Shown here: in pieces, positions 38,346 through 48,825 of the stretch
Position numbering within the stretch: position 1 is the first letter of the stretch
How the letters are laid out: every line of letters starts with the position of its first letter
Assembly (NCBI RefSeq): GCF_900963305.1
Contig: NC_042524.1
Location: forward strand, 570,501-634,500
Source: Echeneis naucrates
Lineage: Eukaryota > Chordata > Actinopteri > Carangiformes > Echeneidae
Reading direction: 5' to 3'
Length of the DNA: 64,000 bases
Notes under the pieces: model-generated
Database searches by the model: none
What the model was told of the DNA's origin: nothing
The model's input: only the letters and a program-made list of their open reading frames with translations
Translations under genes and position numbers: made by a program

Positions 38346-39009
38346 GTTTTTTCAGAAGAAGAAGAAGAGACCAGTTTATGAGTCAAATATAGAAGAAGAG
38401 ATTATTTTTAGTAGGTGGAGGGAAATTCGTCAGGCAGATAAAAACCTGGTTTCTTCATAATTTATTTTGAATCTGTTAATCTGAAAAATAAAAGCAGGTT
38501 TCCTGCTGAGATGAAATCAGATCAACAACTCTTCCTGATTCCTTCCTCCACCTCTCCGTTTCCTTCGGCTCCTTTCTCGTTGCTGCAGGTTAACAGTGGA
38601 GCTGACAGCCATGGAGGGATTTTAACGTTTCCTGCTGCTGTGTCCTCACAGATGACAGCTGTTATTACCCGCTGAACAATAATGGAAAAGTCAGCGCTCC
38701 TGAAAGGTTCTTAATATAGCTGCTGTTTGACTGGAGGAGGAGATCAGCGATGAGGTGAGTTTACATACAGAGGCTGTAACTGGATTAAGATGGAAATGGT
38801 TCATGTGAACAGAAGGATAATCCTCTGGATGTGTCAACACGCTGCGCTACTCAAACTGTTAATCTGGTCACCTGACGGAGAACACACTGATTAAGAAGCC
38901 TCCGAGTTCCCATTTCTCTGTCGGTCATTTTGGTTTTTTTGAGACAAGAAGAAACCGGATTTAAGGGAGGTGAATCTGACCTGCTCTGACATGTTGTATT
39001 TCATCAGGA

Positions 39010-39065
39010 AAACATTTACTGAGGAGGAGGGACATTTTCCCATAGACTTCAACACAATCAGTTAA
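39010..39065 (-). repeat. Dispersed repeat copy, reverse
   Basis: ACATTTACTGAGGAGGAGGG then CATTTTCCCATAGACTTCAA is the reverse complement of the family's core and its AGTAAACA tail. Confidence 0.65.
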
Positions 39066-39378
39066 TGGCATCAGCTCAGAGGACATGACAGAAATGGAAG
39101 TAGGATCACAGGCATCTTTTCTGCCATAATGAAACAGGAAGTGCTTCAGCTCAGCTCGGCTGTCCAGTCTGTCTAATCCGCCAACTACCTGCTAATGCTA
39201 ATTCACAGTTTTCCATTTGCATGTAGATGAAAAAATCTCATTCAGGGGAATTTTCTTCCTTTTGGCATCTTTCCGTGTTTATTTCTAAATTGACTGAACT
39301 CATAATGTGCAGTTAAAGAGGAAATGAAGGAAACTAGAAAAAAGCTCAGAGATGGTCTTCAGGGAGGAAACGAGTTTT

Positions 39379-39391
39379 GTTGCCAGGTAAC
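39379..39391. promoter_or_regulatory. RFX X-box-like site, 1-base spacer
   Basis: GTTGCCAGGTAAC: two RFX half-sites with one base between. It is the first of three within 270 bp. Confidence 0.45.
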
Positions 39392-39463
39392 AAAGTGACC
39401 ATAATTACCAGTTCTAACCAGAATCTTTTCCTGAAGCTGAGCCAGACCTGACGTGTGATTGTT

Positions 39464-39477
39464 GTAACCATGGCAAC
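39464..39477. promoter_or_regulatory. RFX X-box-like palindrome
   Basis: GTAACCATGGCAAC fits the X-box consensus GTNRCC-2-RGYAAC. The same 14-mer is at 39634. Confidence 0.5.
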
Positions 39478-39633
39478 AAATTCAAAGTCCACAACTGCAG
39501 CGTAGGTGTTGTCTGGTGAAGTCTGATACACAACACACTCACGTCAACCAAAAAAGCAAACAACCAACGAGCTCCAGATGTGAACATCTGTAACAGAGAC
39601 ACCAGCAGGGTTCCCTCTACAGCAACTGCAGCT

Positions 39634-39647
39634 GTAACCATGGCAAC
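39634..39647. promoter_or_regulatory. RFX X-box-like palindrome
   Basis: GTAACCATGGCAAC, 170 bp from an identical site; the bases after it (AGG) differ from those at 39478 (AAA). Confidence 0.5.
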
Positions 39648-41094
39648 AGGCATCCAAAATGACACACACCAGAACTCACCATGGGGGACACGATGAGTAA
39701 ACTTTATTTTGTGGTGGCTCAGGGAGACTCAGCGACGGACTGTGGAACGATGAATCTATTAATGGGCATCCAGAACATCGAAGGTTCATGAAATCAGTCC
39801 ATAAAAATGAAACTGGAGCTTGTTAAAGTCACACATGGTCTGTAAACAGGAAGTTCAAGCATCTGTTTCCAAACTCAAAACAAAGTACAAAACACAAACT
39901 ACACATTAAGCTGTTTCATACCCTCAGTTAGCACAGTGGTGCAGTGGTGTGTGTCCGTGTGTGTCTGTGTGTGTCTGTGTGTGTAGCCAGGTGTCCAAAT
40001 GTAGCTGTCAACCGGCTGCCAACAAAAACGACTGAACACTTACCAATAATTATAGGAGGAGAAGCAGAGGAGGACAGCAGTGTGTGTGTGTGTGTGTGTG
40101 TGCGTGCCGACAGCTGACGCCTGGATAACTGCAGATAATGCACAACTACAGTTAATTACACATCGCCTGCAACACACACAGTTTCTTGATTTCTGTAAAT
40201 GTCAGCCCGCTGTGACACCAAATGGTGTTTGAGCCGAGGCCTGCAGTTTGTAATTAGTCTGTCGGCCATTTTTCTTTAACCAGAGGATTGGGTGGTGCGG
40301 CCTGTCAGTCACACAGGAGCCACACCCCCTAATCCATCCCCTGTTTTACAGTGTATTATCCTCTAAATGAGAGTGTGATGTTTTTCATTATTTTGTGTGC
40401 GTTGTTTTGAGGTTGTGATGATCAGGAGGCTGTTCAGCTTCGAGTCAGCTGTTCTGTCTCGGTTTAAATCAGAGCCCTGTCATTCAGTGAGTCTTTATTA
40501 AATGCTGGGGGGGTCTACAGCACAGGACGGTGACCGGCCCGCATGTGTCTACAAAATACAGAACCATCTGAACCATCCGTGAAGAGTCACGTCAGGAGGA
40601 ACGTTTCTCAGCTGTGTCTTTAAAATGTTCACAGCAAAGAAGTTTTCTCCTTCAGTCTAATGAAATCCTCAGCCAACACACAACACACCTGACTTACAGT
40701 GACGGCAGCGTCCTCGGGCTGATCCCTGACTTTAATTTCCATCTGACAGATCGACGCCTGAAGCAGAACAGAACATCAGGCCTGCTCACCTGTGAGTCCG
40801 ATGAAGGCCAACTTTATGCCAACATTCATCCGCTTATGGAGAGCAACTCACCAAACGGCAGCCGAGGACAGTCAGAAGAAACCAACAGGACGAAACAGAA
40901 AACTGACCTGATTACAGGGTTGATCACAGCTCAGGCAGACTTAACAAAATAAAACAGGAAGTGGTGAAACAGTCCAGAATAAATGTCCTGAAGAGTCTTT
41001 GAGCTGGAAACAGAAGAACGAGAAAAACTGCTGTGAGCAAACTAAGGAAGTAAAAGAGATGAGATGATGCATTTTGTTTGTAAAGCTACTCCTA

Positions 41095-41096
<2 letters not shown>

Positions 41097-41154
<58 letters not shown>
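41097..41154. repeat. (AC)29 microsatellite
   Basis: The longest dinucleotide run in the window. A second (AC)15 follows at 41321-41351. Confidence 0.97.
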
Positions 41155-41156
<2 letters not shown>

Positions 41157-41317
41157 GCACAGTGTTTGTCAGGCAAAGCAGCAGTTACAGGAGGAGAATA
41201 CACAATTTGTTGTTCTGCTTAAAGCTGAGATGCTGAAATCAGCAAAAACATTGTGCTTGAGAAGATTTCTGCTCCCATTAACAGCTGCTTCCTCTGCACA
41301 TTCCTGCCATCACAGCT

Positions 41318-41353
<36 letters not shown>

Positions 41354-41589
41354 CAGGTGACAGGTAAACAGCGAGGCAGTTTCAGCCGTCAGCTGACTCC
41401 TGAGGGCTCAGAGCTGGATGAATGCTCTGCAGAGAAGACGGTGATGAAATATTTATCTCCTGTTTGTTAAAGACACCTGTCCAATTACAGGAGTTGGTTT
41501 ATTTCTTCTCTCTGAATTTAATTTGATTTCAGCTTCATGTTCAGACGAGTTTTAAAGCCTGAATCTAAAGCGTGTCGATTCCAGACTGA

Positions 41590-41632
41590 GCAAATTTCCC
41601 CATAGATTTCAATTCATCAGTAAATGAAATGC
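41590..41632 (-). repeat. Dispersed repeat copy, reverse, diverged
   Basis: ATTTCCCCATAGATTTCAAT is a diverged reverse complement of the AAGTCTATGGGAAAA core. Confidence 0.5.
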
Positions 41633-43134
41633 ACGTTTATCTGCTAAACTCCACCAGAAGTCCAGACGCAGGTGTTCCCTCGTCACAATCAGGCCGGCAC
41701 AGTTTGTCCTTTTTTGGTTCACGACACAAGAACTGAACGCACACGCTGAATATTTCCTCGTCTTGTAGATAAAAACGTGGTTTTGGACGCGTCTCCACTT
41801 CTTTGGCTTTTAGAGGAATAACAGTTGTGTTAAAAGAAAAGAGGTCGTCATGGCGACGCTTCAGCGACGGAGTCCCAAAACTAACAAGCGTCTAAATGAG
41901 ACTCCAGAGGTTAAACGCCGTAACGTCGAACATGAAACTGCTCCACGTTTGTTTTGATATCAGACGACAGGAAGTTCATAACGAAGCTCGGAGCATCTTC
42001 AAAGGTTTTCGTGTCCTCATAACAGAGTCTTACTGCTCCGGTGAGTCTCCTATCCAGCTATAATAAGAAGAGCCACGGGGGGCCGGGGGGCAGCTCAGGC
42101 CATCTACGTGCTTACTGTTCATGTTTTACCGGTTTAATTAAGCTCAACTTCCAACAGCTAAACAGGTTTAAGTGTCTGAGAACATTTCTCATTAAGAATC
42201 AGATTCTCCCTTAAATGACAGAATCTGCTCTTTCTAACGAGCAGGCTGATTTTTAATGCTGATTAACGGACCAACAGTTCTTCTCAGCTGTCCTGATGAC
42301 TAATCCAGCTTCAACGAGATCTTTCACCTCAACAAAAGCTCCCGTTTCTGACCTTACAGGCAATAAACCAAAGAGCAACATCCCTGTTTTCAGATTTCAG
42401 GACTCACGTTCCCGATCATTAATCCATAACAACGTTGAATGGATCGCACACACTTCAGACAATAACGTGAAGGTGTTTGGACTTGAATAATTCACACTTG
42501 GCACAAAGTTATGAACAGGAAAATGAACACACACAGAACACGTATTACTGCATGTGCACGTGTACAGGTGAATTATTTATTCCACATTAATCACAAGAAA
42601 GCAAACACATTAGAAAAACACTCATAAATAAATCACACACACGTCCAGAGAAAAGTGCTCACACAGACACACACTCCCCCAGCTGAGTGTGGTCCTTTGT
42701 GTGTGTTTCAGCTGATGCCCGGGGTTTTCTGTATTATGGATGACTGACACAGCTCATCGTCTCTGAGCGGCGCCGCTCACAGTCCTGCTGACCTCCATGT
42801 TTTCACTGCGGCCCGTCCGAGGGCTCAGCGTCACATCAGCTCTGAAGTCAGAAGGCCTTCTTCTGTCTTTTATTTTGGGCTGCTGAATTCTGAGTCAGTC
42901 AATAGAAATACAGAATAATTCGGGGAAACCAAATCCAGCAAAGGGAAGTGGTCAGTCCAGGTGGGCGGGGCTTACTTTGACAGCTTTCGTATGACATCAC
43001 AAAGTCCCAGAAGTCCTAACGGCTGGTTTTAAGGTTCAGTTTCTGAATCCAGACTGGATTATTACAGAACCAGGACCAAGTGCTGGTCTCCTTCAGACTG
43101 GATGGACCTTTAAACATTTTACAAACTGAATTTT

Positions 43135-43170
43135 TGAGAACATTTTCCCATAGACTTTAATGCTCAATAA
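43135..43170 (-). repeat. Dispersed repeat copy, reverse, short
   Basis: ACATTTTCCCATAGACTTTA is the reverse complement of the family core. A GGGCGGGGCTTAC box, another family part, lies upstream at about 42963. Confidence 0.5.
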
Positions 43171-44324
43171 TTTCAGGCAGTTTCTTGGAAAGACAATGTG
43201 ATTAGTTAAAGGGGAAAACATTTAAAATCCAACTACTTAGTTATTTATGATGCATGTTTTATTGAAAACGGCTTTTTTTCTCGCCTCCAGACAAACTTTA
43301 CGTTTCTGCCTCCGCAGACTAACAGACAATAAAACGCTCTCTGCAGCTGCTCGCCTTCCGTTGTCAAACAAAAGATCCACAAAAGAGTGCCGGACTCCAG
43401 TCTGTCTCCTTTAATCGATACCTAATTACGCAGCTCCTCGCTGTAATTTTCTTTCCATCTCCTGCGTTATTATTTCTGCTGCATGTGAAATGTGGTTGTT
43501 TTGTGAAAGCAGAGAAACTGATAGATGACAGAGCCCATAAAGCTCGTCACTTACAGATGTTTGTGTTTCTGCACTTTTCCAGTCGGAATGTGACGATGAA
43601 TTTCTTGAGATTGGATTTGAATAACTCAGTTGACTCTACAGACAAATATGGGATTAACCTCTGCTCACAGTGACACAGCTCAGCCTGTTGGGTCTGTTTA
43701 GTGACGATTAAGCAGCTAACAGGCAGGAACGGCAGCTCCACACTGAGTATGTCTCTGCGGTCCATTGTGTGTGTGTGTGTGTGTGTGTGGATTACTGCGA
43801 TGTGATTCTCTCAGGTGTATACTGGAGTGTGTGTGTTGCTGCTCCTTAATGTTTGATAGGCGCTGCCTCATGTATTTTTAAAGGAAAAGTTACGCAGGCG
43901 CTCTCCGGCTTTGTTCTGCCTTTTAACTGGCCTACTTTAAACTTTGCTTCAGCAGCAGCAGATGTCGGCTGTTGAAAACAAAGTCTTCACACCTTTGAAG
44001 GAGGAACGGCAGAAAAACAAAAGGTTGTGTTTGTATTTACAACGGAGCTTCTGTCAGAGAAGTGACGTTTAATGTTATTATAAAATGATCACCAATAAAC
44101 ATCCTGATCTGTTTATGCACCACAAAGCCTCCAAACATCAGCCGTCACCGGACTGAATGAAAAAACAAATGTGGTGAAATCTTGCAGGAATCAGACGGTT
44201 GTTGTTGTTGTTGATCGTTTAGATCAGCCTGTTGAAATGATCTCTGCAGCCTCACTCACAAAAGAAACTGAATCTATTCCAGTTCGATTCTGTAAAGTGA
44301 AGCGGGCGGCGAAGAGCCTTAAAC

Positions 44325-44465
44325 CTTCATTCTATCTGCTGACCGTCAGGGGGAGAATCCACTGGCTGTAAAAAGAAGTCAGATTGTGTTGAAGCCTATG
44401 GGAAAATGCTCCTCTTTGTCCCTGCTTCATCAGCTCAGTAAATGTTTTCCTGCTGAGCTATAAAG
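44325..44465 (+). repeat. Dispersed repeat copy, well preserved
   Basis: CCTTCATTCTATCTGCTGACC, AAGAAGTCAGATTGTGTTG, AAGCCTATGGGAAAATG and CAGCTCAGTAAATGTTTTCC occur in the family's order, so this copy has the left and central parts of 15640-15860 plus the AGTAAACA tail. Confidence 0.65.
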
Positions 44466-45087
44466 GTAACCTTTAAAAACACTACGTGTTGTTGTGGATT
44501 TATTGTGTTTTAATGGAACTGTTGTCTCTTCGTCCACGCGGGGAGGACTTTGACCTCCTCTTTAGGCTTCGTCCTGATGAAAGCCCATTTCTATTATGTC
44601 CTGTAATTTCCCCGTGGTTAAATGCTTCCTGAATTGATGAGTCCAATTTCCGGGGAGCTCGGTTAATATTTAATTCCCCACCTCCCCCTGTAATATCTGT
44701 CCCCTCTGAATGGGACTGAGCATCACACATGTTTTATATATTAAGTTGCTGATGTTATTACAACAATAAAACCAAAGTTAGTGAAGTTAAAGTTGGAATT
44801 AACTGTAAGTTTGGGAGATTTGGAGATTCTGCTGAGCTCTGAGATCTGGCCCGAGACTTCAGAGCCTTAAAATCCTGGAAGTGAGGTGGAGCCTCTGTGG
44901 ATCTGGACTGGACTCAGATCTGGATCTTATTCCTCAGCCTGGACCTGATGGCTTCCCAGCAGGACCAGGACCAGGACCAGCCTTGACCCCTGACCCTGTG
45001 GTCCAGTGGTTTTCCTCCCTGATCTCTTCAGAGCTGCATTTTTCTGCTTCAACAGCAACTTCAGGACTAAATGTTCACCTGCTGCCT

Positions 45088-45160
45088 GATCTGTCCCACC
45101 CACTGACAGGTATCCATGGTAACTCGATCTATCCCACCCACTGACAGGTGCCATGGTAAC
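45088..45160. repeat. 36-bp tandem duplicate with CCATGGTAAC
   Basis: GATCTGTCCCACCCACTGAC and GATCTATCCCACCCACTGAC, each followed by AGGT and CCATGGTAAC, lie 38 bp apart. Three further GGTTACC units are at 45385-45415. Confidence 0.8.
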
Positions 45161-47791
45161 CAGGTAATCAGTGCTCTTCCCTCCACCTGTCAGTGTCGTG
45201 ATGTTCTGGCTGTATTTATATCAGCCGCTCTCCCGGACTCAGAATAATAAAGTGGAACTTCAGACGTCGAGAGCAGCTCGAGTTGCTCACTTCCTCTCTG
45301 GCAGCCGTTTTCCTGTTGGCTTCGTCCGGTCGTTCATTCTAAACATCTTTATCGATAAACATGCTATCGAATCATTCATTCACCGTTACCGTGGTTACCA
45401 GGTTACCTTGGTTACATCCAGGCTCGTTGTTTAATAGTCAGCATAATGATCACGTTCACAGTTTAGGGTCAGCCAATGGAAGAGGTGGATGAAAGTGGAG
45501 CTTCAGGTGTCTGTCTTCGTGTGTCAACGCACCAAAACGTCCTGTGATGGCTCTGATGCACCAACTCTCTTCTTCTGCCTCTTAATCTCATTCAGTGGAA
45601 TCAGAAAAGCAGAGGGGGAGGAGAGCGAGGGGGCGGGAGGCACAGAAGCCATTTCATAACTGAATGACCTGGAAATGTCAGAGATGAGGAGCTTCGAGTT
45701 TCTACCACACACACACACACACTTTGCGTCAGACACATTTCTGAACTCACTCTGTTGTCGGAGCGAGCGAGCCCTGCAGGTGGTTCTCGCTCTCTTGCTT
45801 GTAAAAAGACTTTGCCTTTGAAGAATCAATATCAAAAGGACGCTTCATGGGGAAGTTGTATTACATCAGCTGGGAGACGGGATCACACGCCAGCGGCCCA
45901 GCGTGGCGACGGGAGGTAACAGTTTGTCCTCATACTGACAAGAAGACACACATTAACGCACACATAACACCAATTAAAGTGATAAGATACCATTTATCAT
46001 GTACTGGTGCTAATTAGCATTGAAAACAAAGAACATAGAAGGCTGATGGGCAGAAAGAGGACAAATTAAAATATGACCTGATCAGGATTCATCTTCTGGG
46101 AACCATGAATGTCTACAAAACGCTGTGCTCCAGTCAGTCAGTCGCTATTTGGCTGAAAATCACATCAATGATGTGAGAGAATTCAGCAAGCAAACATTTG
46201 TGAGTGTAAGGTGATAAAACAGAGTGAGACTTCCTGTTTCTTTATTCTCTGTGATGAAGCTCAGAGCCGATTAACGAGCAGAACGCACTGCGAGTTTGAG
46301 TCAAACTGAGACAGAAATGAAAAAGGATTTCTGTTACAGTCGTGTCGTCTGCTCGCTGGTTGGAAAATGGAAAGAGCGACCAGCTGTACTGACAAACAGG
46401 ATAAAGATGAGTCATCACAAATCTTTGGCACAAAAAACAACCACAACTAAACCAACATTTCCAGAAAGAGCCGACCGCCCGACTGTGGAGGCTGCAGAGA
46501 GCTCTGAGTGACAGGAAGGATCAGGCGTCACACTGAGCTGATTTTTCTGAGAAATCACAGTTTGAGTGTGAAGGAGACTCCTCAGGCTAACTTAGCTTAG
46601 CATGAAATGAGTCCACAGAAAACCCACCAAGTCGCCTTTAAAGTGCACTGATCAACACTCTCATTGGTTAATTCGTTAGCTGGGGCCACGAACATGAAAC
46701 CAGAAGTGACCACACAAACACACGAATAAACTCAGACTGAGGTGTTTAATCAACACGAGTTATTCCTTTCGCCTCCTTTGAAAAAATATTTGAGACAGAT
46801 TAAGATCAGCCTGGAGGGAAAATGAATAATCAAAACATTCACTCTGCTTTTCCTTTTTGAATAATCTCTCCCTCCCTGAGACGTCGTGTCCCAAACATTT
46901 GTCCTCCTTCTTCGTCTTGTCCACACCATCACGTCAAATTACCCACAAGTCCCTGCTCGTTTGCGTTCAGTGTGTTCGATCAGAGCCGGGAGGCCAGTTA
47001 CTCTTTCCATCTCTTTCAGTTTTCTGAACCTCCATATCTCCATCCTCCTCCTCCTCCTCGCCGCCTGCGGCTGTGCAGCTGTGAAATAAGAAGCATGATG
47101 ACCTCTGACCTCCACTTTCTGGTTCAGTCCAGGACCTCCTGAATTGGTATTCACGAGAAGACGAGGATAACTTTGAACCAATTTGATGAATGTCTGAAAT
47201 ATTTTGAAAGAAAAACAATACGGCCTGAAGGCCTGAAGGCCTGAAGGTCTGAAGGTCCAACCACTGAGATGGTTTTTGGTTGTTAAAAAATAACTTCTTC
47301 AGAATGTCATTCCTTCAAAATAAAAGACGGGCGACGATAACAGAACCTTTAATTTATTTCCTTTCCTTTCTTTTATTTTTAGCAGATTAAAGGTTAACAG
47401 ACAAACAGCAGCTCTTCAGATGGAGACCTTAGTGAGTTATTTTTGTAACTGTCGTGTTCGAAGGCGCCAAGAAACAACGTGGTCCTGATGATCTGAGGCA
47501 GCCAATAAGAAAACATTCCCATCCGTTTATCTCTCTGCTGAAGACGAGCCTTTTCCCTCAGGACTCAGATAAGCAGCGTCTCCGTGTCTCCGTCCTCCCG
47601 GCAGTCGCGACGAATCCACTGATTGGCCCTCAGCTAACCTGTGGACGACGGGACTGTCTGATTCAGGTCGGCGCCCAAAGACAGAAATAAAGGCGATGGA
47701 GGAGATAAAGTGAGTCTGGAGAAATGTGTCTGACGGTCTGATTGTGCGACAGTCACACAATCAGAACAACTCTGTAATGGCTGCAGCAGCT

Positions 47792-47804
47792 NNNNNNNNN
47801 NNNN
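47792..47804. other. Assembly gap (13 N)
   Basis: Thirteen N separate GC-moderate sequence on the left from AT-rich sequence on the right. The true gap size is unknown. Confidence 0.99.
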
Positions 47805-48825
47805 TCAAAAAATTATAAAGTGGGGAAAGATAAAGAAAAGTTTGACATTATAAATAAAAACAAAACTATTATAATAAAACATAAGTATATGAATATCATT
47901 TGGAAAATTATTGCCTTATTTCCTACTTCTTTTTGTATCTGCAGACCTTTAAGTTGATCTAAAACAGAAACTACAGTAAAAGGTAAAGGGTAGTAACAGA
48001 GAAGAGAATGAATGAATAATATTACAACTCGCATGAAAACGTTTGGTAGCATTTAACTTTCATTCCCTCATTAAGTAATAATAATCACAACAGAAATATC
48101 AAGAATTCAGGTCTAATTCTAAAAATGTGATGGTTTAATTTCCATTTTGTAACTTTTTGACTGTATTATTTTGTATAAATTTATCACGTATTAATATCAA
48201 GAAAAAACAGGCAGATATCAATTCATATTAAGTGTATAATTTAATGTGGCCAAAAAATTAAGAAAACAAAAATAAACAATAATAACAAAACATCATCAAT
48301 ACTTTAAAAGAAAATATAACATTTGGGAAGCTGAGTTCTGTCACCTTCTGAGGTTCAATTCTCAAATTGTTAGCTTAATTCACGTTCATGAAATTTTCTA
48401 AAAAAAAATGAGACAGAACAAAGAATTGAACATTAAAAAGGGAGATAAGGAGTGATGTGTGGTGAACTCGGTGTCCATCTCGCTCTGTTTCCTCTGTCAC
48501 CTGTCCTCAGGTAAACCATTAACCTGCTAACGGCCATAAAACTCCACTTTATGGAAACTTTGATGATGACGGAGGGTCGTAAACACCGAAGCCTTTTATG
48601 GCTGAGATGGTTCTTGTTGTTCACCTTGACACAGTTTGCATGCAAGGAAATATATTTTCAAGAATGTGAATTTAACTCCCAAAAAGGAAAAAAAAAAAAA
48701 AAAAAAATCAAGTTCATTTCCTCTTTTGCTAACGCTGCTAGCTCAGCTTATACAGCATTACAGCTGTCTTTGCAAATGTTTGAAGTTAATCACAAACTAT
48801 TTAACAAAAAATCCTCAAGAGAACC
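47805..48825. other. AT-rich intergenic stretch
   Basis: About 1 kb; 47805-48430 is strongly AT-rich and differs from the left side of the gap. It ends with an A20-like run at about 48689. No gene or identified transposon. Confidence 0.6.

Larger units (their letters stand above)
24096..47791. other. Gene-poor intergenic region
   Basis: About 23.7 kb upstream of gria1 with no exon, RNA gene or long transposon I can support. Short open frames, for example 28618-29118 and 31265-31789, lack family motifs and biased codon use. It contains microsatellites (27293-27329, 35581-35623, 41097-41154 and others), an A20 run at 27024, A-rich GAATTAAAA repeats at 38060-38165, a GGCCTGAA repeat at 47222-47257, dispersed repeat copies and X-box-like palindromes. 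It ends at an assembly gap. Confidence 0.7.

Noticed and set aside
44881-45144. A short Pro/Gly-rich frame (87 codons)
   Set aside because: It comes from local GGACCAGGACCAGGACCAG repeats.
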